Part shown: positions 59,357 through 64,000 of the stretch, piece by piece
Numbering within the stretch: position 1 is the stretch's first letter
Layout: the number at the start of each line of letters is the position of its first letter
Assembly (NCBI GenBank): GCA_964391195.1
Contig: CAYMLG010000008.1
Coordinates: 52,324-116,323 of the forward strand
Reading direction: 5' to 3'
From: JAAYXE01 sp964391195
GTDB taxonomy: Bacteria; Chloroflexota; Anaerolineae; Anaerolineales; UBA4823
Length of the DNA stretch: 64,000 nucleotides
Translations under genes and position numbers: made by a program
Notes under the pieces: generated by a model
Told to the model about the DNA's origin: nothing
What the model saw: only the letters and a program-made list of their open reading frames with translations
Databases searched by the model: none

Positions 59357-61319
59357 TCCCAAACAGCAACAGGACACTGACCAACGTCCAGCGCCACGAA
59401 CCGGTCTCCTGGCGCATGGTGGCCACCGTGGCCACGCAGGGGATGAAAAGCACCTGTACCGCCAGGAAAGCCAGGGCCGAGGCCGGCAGCAGCCGGGCGC
59501 CAAGCACCCCGGCCAGGCCAAGGCTGCTCTGCCCGGCATCGTATAACACCGCCAGGGTGGAGATGGTGTTTTCCTTGCGCACGAAGCTGGTCAGCAGGGC
59601 GACCATCATCTCCCACTCCAGGCCCATCAACTCGCCCAGCGGAGTCAGCCAACGCCCTACCTCGGCCAGATAGCTGGACTCGATCTCGCCGCCTGGATAA
59701 GTGGACAGCCCCCACAGCACCACCGAGACGACCAGGATGATAGTGGCCGCGCCTTTGAGAAAATCGATCACCCGCTGCCAGATGCCCTGCCCGATGGTGT
59801 GCAGGTTTGGCCGGTGGTAAAGCGGCAGCTCCATAATGAACGAATTTTGCTCCCCGCGGAACAGCAGCTTGTGGAACGCTATCCCCAGCGCGGTGAAGAC
59901 GACCAGCGCCAGCCCGATCAGGCCCAAGCTGACCCAAATCGCTCGAGGCCCGAAAAAGATCGGAGCAAGGATTGCCAACACCGACAGCCGCGCAGTGCAA
60001 GGGATGAGCGGGGCGACCAGGATGGTGATCAGCTTCGCCCTGGGCGATTCGATGATCCGTGTGCCCATGATGGCGGGCACATTGCAGCCGAAGCCGAGGA
60101 AGACCGGCAGGAAGCTCTTGCCGTGCAGCCCCATCAGGTGCATGAAACGGTCCATCACGAACGCCGCCCTGGCCATATAGCCCACATCTTCCAGCAGCCC
60201 GAGACCGGTGAAGAAGATCACCAGGATCGGCAGCAGGGTGAGCACAGTGCCAACCCCAGACACGATCCCATCCGCCAGCAAGCCGCTGGCCCAATCCGGC
60301 GCCCCCACCAGGCTCGCCCGGAGCCAGGCCGCCCCTGCCTGGACGACGTGCGTCTCCAGCCAGCCCTGGAGTGGGGTGCCCACCGCATAAGTTAACCAGA
60401 AAAGGATCCCCAGCAAGCCGATCAGGATCAGCATCCCGGCGACCGGGTGAGTGGCGAACCGGTCCAGCCGGTCGGTGATGGTGACCTGCCCGGCTTTCGG
60501 CCGGACGATGGCCGCCCTGACCATGCGCCCAATCCATTCATAGCGACCGCTGGCCACTGCCAGGAAAGCATCATCGTGCTGCAACAGGATCTCGTGGATC
60601 TGCTCCCAATCCGGCCCCAGGCGTTCCCGCACCAGGCAGGTGATCTCCTCATCCCCTTCGAGCAGCTTCAACGCCACCCAGCCGGGCGGATAGGCAACCG
60701 GGCCGGGCAGCCGCCCGGCGATCAGCGCTTCGATCTCGTCCAGCACTGCCCGGTGATCCTCGTGAATATCCGGGCGCGCCGGGTTCCAAGCTTGCGGGTT
60801 ATGAGCGACCCGCAGCGCCGTCTCCACCAAAGTCCGCACCCCCTTGCCCTGGCTGGCGACCAGCGGCACCACCGGCAGCCCCAAGGCCGCTTCAAGCACG
60901 TGCGGCTCAACCCGTATTCCCTGCTGTTCGGCCACATCCAGCATATTCAGGCCGATGACCAGGGGCACCGGCAGCGAAAGCAGCTCGGCCACCAGATAAA
61001 GGTTCCGCTCCAGCGAAACCACATCGACGATGACTACGACCACATCCGGAGGGCAGCTCAGCAGATAATCGCGCGCGATCAATTCATCGGCTGAGTTGGA
61101 AGAGAGGCTGTACGTTCCGGGCAGGTCCACAATCGCCACCGGTTCCTGGCTGCCGTGGTGGTCGCTCAGATGGCACAACCCCGTCTTTACCTCGCAGGTT
61201 TTCCCCGGCCAATTGCTCACATATTGGGCCTGCCCTGTCAGTTCGTTGTATACCGTTGATTTTCCGACGTTCGGCTGCCCGGCGAGGGCGATGGTGATGG
61301 TGGGCTCGCGGCGATTCAT
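59295..61319 (-). CDS. feoB: Ferrous iron transporter B
   Basis: 674 residues. N-terminal G domain: G1 AGQPNVGKST, G2-region NWPGKTCEVK, G3 DLPGTYSLSS, G4 NMLD. Helical GDI domain ~170-270, then the membrane part with two Gate motifs (around ILVIFFTGLGLLEDVGYMAR and FSQ-type segments) and about eight helices. The C-terminus is LFGISMASGVLIYQVARLIG then WGV. It moves Fe2+ inward across the cytoplasmic membrane. The start overlaps the feoA stop (ATGA). Confidence 0.96.
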   Translation of the reverse strand: MNRREPTITIALAGQPNVGKSTVYNELTGQAQYVSNWPGKTCEVKTGLCHLSDHHGSQEPVAIVDLPGTYSLSSNSADELIARDYLLSCPPDVVVVIVDVVSLERNLYLVAELLSLPVPLVIGLNMLDVAEQQGIRVEPHVLEAALGLPVVPLVASQGKGVRTLVETALRVAHNPQAWNPARPDIHEDHRAVLDEIEALIAGRLPGPVAYPPGWVALKLLEGDEEITCLVRERLGPDWEQIHEILLQHDDAFLAVASGRYEWIGRMVRAAIVRPKAGQVTITDRLDRFATHPVAGMLILIGLLGILFWLTYAVGTPLQGWLETHVVQAGAAWLRASLVGAPDWASGLLADGIVSGVGTVLTLLPILVIFFTGLGLLEDVGYMARAAFVMDRFMHLMGLHGKSFLPVFLGFGCNVPAIMGTRIIESPRAKLITILVAPLIPCTARLSVLAILAPIFFGPRAIWVSLGLIGLALVVFTALGIAFHKLLFRGEQNSFIMELPLYHRPNLHTIGQGIWQRVIDFLKGAATIILVVSVVLWGLSTYPGGEIESSYLAEVGRWLTPLGELMGLEWEMMVALLTSFVRKENTISTLAVLYDAGQSSLGLAGVLGARLLPASALAFLAVQVLFIPCVATVATMRQETGSWRWTLVSVLLLFGISMASGVLIYQVARLIGWGV

Positions 61320-61543
61320 GCTCCCACCCGGACGAATATCTTTTCCGCTTCCCCCTGGCCCAACGCGATCCGCGTCCCGCGTACACCCACTAACAGCGGA
61401 CCGTGATGGTGATTCTGGATAACGGTAATTTCAACCCCTGGGGTCAAACCCATAGCGGCGACGCGGGTTGTGAAGTGCAGCCCCCCCTGCAGCCGGTCAA
61501 CCACACCCACGGTGCCCGCCCGAAGTTCGCAAAGCGGCGGCAT
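61316..61543 (-). CDS. feoA: FeoA-like SH3-fold protein
   Basis: 75 residues from the ATG at 61543, preceded by AGGAG 5 bases away; a TTG six codons earlier would overlap that site. Family pattern: LCELRAGTVGVVDRLQGGLH, RVAAMGLTPGVEITVIQ and VRGTRIALGQGEAEKI. It is required for FeoB activity in relatives, probably by touching its cytoplasmic part. It lies 18 bases after fur and overlaps feoB by 4. Confidence 0.93.
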   Translation of the reverse strand: MPPLCELRAGTVGVVDRLQGGLHFTTRVAAMGLTPGVEITVIQNHHHGPLLVGVRGTRIALGQGEAEKIFVRVGA

Positions 61544-61561
61544 ATCAGCTCCTAGAAACAA

Positions 61562-61993
61562 TCAGGATGATGCAGCGCGGCAGTCCCCGCACAGGCCGCG
61601 CAGATGCAGGTCCACCGAACTGACTTCGAATTGTTCACGCTCGCACAGCGATTGGATCATCGCCTCGATTCCCGGAACGCTGAACTCCACCACCCTCCCG
61701 CAGCACAGGCAGGTGAAGTGGTAGTGTGGATCGTTCTGGATGGTTTCAAAATGGCCGTGGTTTTCACCCAGGCTGTGCTCTTCCACCAGGCCGAGGTCTT
61801 TCAACAATGCCAGCGAGCGATATACGGTCGCCAGGCTGATATTGGGATCGCGCTCTTTGGCCCGCGCGTAGACGCATTCGGCATCCAGATGTTCCTGGCT
61901 CTTTTCGAGGATTTCCAAGACCAGGCGGCGTTGAGGCGTTACGCGATGGCCGCGCCCGCGCAGCTTTTTTACGAGCGCATCGGTTTGAACCAT
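61562..61993 (-). CDS. fur: Fur-family metalloregulator
   Basis: 143 residues from the ATG at 61993 (MVQTDALVKKLRGRG); upstream in-frame ATGs at 62086 and 62092 lie at or before the predicted transcription start. DNA-binding winged helix ~5-85 with GHRVTPQRRLVLEILEKSQE and SLATVYRSLALL. Regulatory metal ligands lie in HGHFE and DPHYHFTC. Two CxxC sites, CLCC and CGDC, form the structural zinc site. First gene of the feo operon with a Fur box in its own promoter, so iron-dependent autoregulation is likely. Confidence 0.93.
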   Translation of the reverse strand: MVQTDALVKKLRGRGHRVTPQRRLVLEILEKSQEHLDAECVYARAKERDPNISLATVYRSLALLKDLGLVEEHSLGENHGHFETIQNDPHYHFTCLCCGRVVEFSVPGIEAMIQSLCEREQFEVSSVDLHLRGLCGDCRAASS

Positions 61994-62071
61994 AAGTCCA
62001 CTCGTTCGAATCCAGGCTGTCCCCTGGTCTACAGGAGGCAGCGAGAGATGTAATTGATTGTGGAATTTATT

Positions 62072-62090
62072 GAGAATATATCTCATTATC
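62072..62090 (-). promoter_or_regulatory. Fur box in the fur-feo promoter
   Basis: Minus-strand GATAATGAGATATATTCTC matches the classical 19-base Fur consensus at 14 of 19 positions and contains the palindrome TGAGA-N5-TCTCA. It begins 1 base after the -10 box, so bound Fur would cover the transcription start. Confidence 0.75.
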
Positions 62091-62091
62091 A

Positions 62092-62119
62092 ATTATAGGC
62101 AGAATGGAGCCTAAAGCAA
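62092..62119 (-). promoter_or_regulatory. Sigma70-like promoter of the fur-feo operon
   Basis: Minus-strand TTGCTT (62119-62114), 16 bases, TATAAT (62097-62092); predicted start near 62085 and a 5' leader of about 90 bases before the fur ATG. Confidence 0.75.
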
Positions 62120-62121
62120 GG

Positions 62122-62133
62122 TGACAAATGTCA
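62122..62133. promoter_or_regulatory. TGACAAATGTCA site upstream of the fur promoter
   Basis: Same core as the pair upstream of the iclR-type gene. Its centre is about 42 bases before the predicted fur transcript start, directly abutting the -35 box. Confidence 0.5.
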
Positions 62134-62428
62134 GGGATGTGCAGGCCATTTTGCGGTCTGAGAGGGCGATGAACAGCCGCCCGGAAGATCGCCGGCCTGT
62201 TGGGCGAGACCAACGCCAAGACGAAAGTGAGACTGCTCAACTGCTCACCCCTGTGAAGGATGAGCTCGCGTGATCTGATCTGTCTTACTTTCTGTCCTAC
62301 CCTTTGTCCACTATTTTGTAAGCTCAAGGGACACCTAGTCCCCACCGGTGGATGCTTTAATCGGCACAGCTAAGCAGAACAATGATCATCGGCTTAGTCC
62401 AAGTAATATCGCAAAAGGAGTTGAACGT
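62134..62428. other. Leader region of the right-edge secreted protein gene
   Basis: No gene seen. Short hairpins are possible: GGGAC-ACCTA-GTCCC near 62325-62339 and CTAAGC / GCTTAG at about 62370-62397. I compared them with c-di-GMP and other common riboswitch cores and found no match. AAAAGGAG lies 8 bases before the ATG at 62429. Confidence 0.5.
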
Positions 62429-64000
62429 ATGTATTCCTGGAACCTCCGCTCACTACGGAACAAAATCCATGCCCCCAGGGCCAAAGCGCTAATCGGCGCG
62501 CTGCTGGGCCTGATGGTCCTCATCGGCGGCGCCTTCTCAGCATACGCACAGGGCCCGGGAGGGGGGAACACGATCTACATGCCCCTGCTGTCCAAAGGCC
62601 AACAGACCACCCAGGCTCCTCCGACGCAGGCGCCGCCTACCCAACCGCCGCCCACTCAGCCGCCTCCCACCCAGCCGCCGCCTGGCGACAGTGGTTCGTT
62701 CTGGGTTTTCCCTGAAAGCAAGACACAAAGCGGGGCCATCCAGGTAGATGCGGATGGCGGGATGCACCTCGGCTTCGCGGTCTCGGCCCCTGCCGCTGAT
62801 AACCCGCCGGCGATCTACATGTACTGCCCGGGCAAGGGCGTGGAATGTGCCGACCCGACGAACTGGAACGGCGTGTCGATGGCTATGCAGGTCGATGAAG
62901 TGCAGCTTCAATTGAGCAGCGATGGACAGCCGCATATGCTGATCCGGGCCGTCTCCCAGGTGATGAACGGCGGCAAGGATTACCTGTACGCCACCTGCCC
63001 GGTTGATTGCACCGACCCGGCGAACTGGGCGGTCTCCCTGGTGTGGACGAGTTGGGGGACCGACATCTTCGACGTCAGCGACCGCTCCTCCCCCAACCGC
63101 AGCTTTGCCCTGGACCCGCAAGGTCGACCGCGCTTCATCTTCTTCGATCGCAATTACCTGGCCGAGCCCGACCACACTGGTGTGTACTATGCCCAATGTG
63201 ATGCTGACTGCGCCACCGACCCCGGGGCCTGGAGCATCACCCTGATGACCCCGGCAGACGAACTCGGATACGATTACGAATACCTGGCGCACCCGTCGCT
63301 CACCTTCACCAGCAGCGGCGCGCCGCGGGTTGTGGGCCAACTGGACCCACTAAATTCGCTGAACCTCGAAATGGGGGTTTACTACCTCGAATGTGATACC
63401 GGATGCGAGTCCTCCGACAATTGGAGCCGTGTGTGGCTGTACGACCGGGGCTCGACCCCGGAAGTGGCCTGGGATATCGAGCTAGACTCCAAGGACCGGC
63501 CGCGCATCATCCAATATTACGGCGACACAATCGACACCTCAGGCGACCAGTTGGTCTATCACTGGTGCAACACTAACTGCGCCGACCCGAGCCAATGGCA
63601 GTACGTCCTGCCCGGCTTTGGTGAGCGGATAGGGATGGATGCCGACCTCGAGCTCGACGCGCAGGGCCGCCCGCGGCTGGCTTACATGATTAATGGCGGT
63701 GGGTTGGGCTTCGGTTACTGCAACGGGAACTGCGACAAGCCCCAATCCTGGGTTCACAAGACGGTCGAGACCCACGCCGACATCATGGCCGAATTCCCCG
63801 TAGCCACGCCTCCTGGCTGCAATGGCGTCTGGGATACCTATACACCGGTGCTGTCCCTGGATGCCGACGGCAACCCGCACATTGTCTACGACCTGGGCTA
63901 CCACGCCGGCTGCCTGTACGACAGCGACTACGACCCGAACACGCCCCCCGAATGGGGCTTCTGGGAGATCTTTCACACCGTACACGGTGTGTTCTTCCCC
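62429..64000 (+). CDS. Secreted Cys-repeat beta-propeller-like protein, 3' end beyond right edge
   Basis: 524 codons and still open at the window edge. Signal peptide at ~18-41 (ALIGALLGLMVLIGGAFSAYA with AQG after it), then an APPTQPPPTQPPP stalk (~62-86). The body repeats a unit of ~60-75 residues: a strand phrase like LDAQGRPRLAYM or LDPQGRPRFIFF, then a Cys pair phrase such as YYAQCDADCATDPGAW, YYLECDTGCESSDNW, YHWCNTNCADPSQW or FGYCNGNCDKPQSW. At least six units are visible. The G-R-P strand plus turn suggests a beta-propeller with one disulfide per blade (inference). Surface or extracellular role; ligand unknown. Confidence 0.8.
   Translation, partial: MYSWNLRSLRNKIHAPRAKALIGALLGLMVLIGGAFSAYAQGPGGGNTIYMPLLSKGQQTTQAPPTQAPPTQPPPTQPPPTQPPPGDSGSFWVFPESKTQSGAIQVDADGGMHLGFAVSAPAADNPPAIYMYCPGKGVECADPTNWNGVSMAMQVDEVQLQLSSDGQPHMLIRAVSQVMNGGKDYLYATCPVDCTDPANWAVSLVWTSWGTDIFDVSDRSSPNRSFALDPQGRPRFIFFDRNYLAEPDHTGVYYAQCDADCATDPGAWSITLMTPADELGYDYEYLAHPSLTFTSSGAPRVVGQLDPLNSLNLEMGVYYLECDTGCESSDNWSRVWLYDRGSTPEVAWDIELDSKDRPRIIQYYGDTIDTSGDQLVYHWCNTNCADPSQWQYVLPGFGERIGMDADLELDAQGRPRLAYMINGGGLGFGYCNGNCDKPQSWVHKTVETHADIMAEFPVATPPGCNGVWDTYTPVLSLDADGNPHIVYDLGYHAGCLYDSDYDPNTPPEWGFWEIFHTVHGVFFP

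Noticed and set aside
58966..60537. A 523-codon open frame on the minus strand spanning feoB and feoC
   Set aside because: All but its last 79 codons lie antiphase inside feoB, have His/Arg/Gly-biased composition and no domain. Only the feoC part is real.
62134..62428. Possible riboswitch before the right-edge gene
   Set aside because: Hairpins are present, but none of the conserved cores of c-di-GMP, SAM, cobalamin, TPP or FMN riboswitches could be recognised.

Overview
The window is a 64 kb piece of a G+C-rich bacterial chromosome, most probably from a member of the Chloroflexota (Anaerolineae-like). I infer this from the combination of gene types, not from a marker tree: paired Ser/Thr kinases with proline/threonine-rich stalks, an FHA/PP2C/FtsW/transpeptidase cell-wall locus, P/T-rich secreted proteins, tandem FecR/DUF5666 proteins, and no genes for an outer membrane. 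I see no tRNA, rRNA, CRISPR array, transposase or prophage gene.

Layout. (1) 1-8188, minus strand: a cut-off GT-C membrane glycosyltransferase, a DUF4037 protein and PEP carboxylase form an overlapping run. Behind them is a NatAB-type ABC exporter (two permeases and an ATPase). (2) 8189-9231: a gene-free kilobase with a mosaic of degenerate hairpin repeats. (3) 9232-12902, plus strand: an RlmI-like methyltransferase, an orphan NarL-type regulator and a P/T-rich secreted protein. (4) 12979-25785: a kinase/cell-wall locus. Three FHA proteins, an FtsW/RodA protein and a transpeptidase fused to an M23 endopeptidase run leftwards behind a PP2C phosphatase. Two receptor-type Ser/Thr kinases and a FecR/DUF5666 protein run rightwards. 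The set resembles the actinobacterial pknAB-pstP-fha-rodA-pbpA locus. (5) 25950-37292, plus strand: a NarX-like sensor kinase and regulator, then a lipoprotein made of two solute-binding domains, an FtsX-type permease, an HlyD-type adaptor and two LolD-type ATPases. One ATPase carries an AbrB-like tail.

(6) 37370-52148, minus strand: a 14-gene catabolic region. It has an IclR regulator with a KdgR-like operator, a Gfo/Idh oxidoreductase, an RraA-like protein, a complete sugar-type ABC importer, an M55 D-aminopeptidase, a 2-hydroxyacid dehydrogenase, a zinc alcohol dehydrogenase, an M20 peptidase, KDPG aldolase, KDG kinase and a class III aminotransferase. It looks like uptake and breakdown of a sugar acid or amino-sugar-like compound through 2-keto-3-deoxygluconate, substrate unknown. 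(7) 52460-55596, minus: an acetyl-xylan-esterase-like enzyme, a GT4 glycosyltransferase and a lone zinc-free-type ribosomal protein S4. (8) 55999-58845, plus: a P2A cation ATPase. (9) 58966-62119, minus: an iron locus fur-feoA-feoB-(28-residue micro-ORF)-feoC behind a Fur-box promoter. The micro-ORF is a fresh duplicate of the last FeoB helix. (10) 62429-64000, plus: a secreted Cys-repeat protein cut by the right edge.

Regulation visible in the sequence: three genes (ppc, the methyltransferase and the PP2C phosphatase) have a TATAAT-like box exactly 7 bases before the ATG, which suggests leaderless mRNAs. The palindrome TGACAAATGTCA lies about 43 bases upstream of the predicted starts of both the fur and iclR transcripts. 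Strong hairpin terminators close most transcription units.
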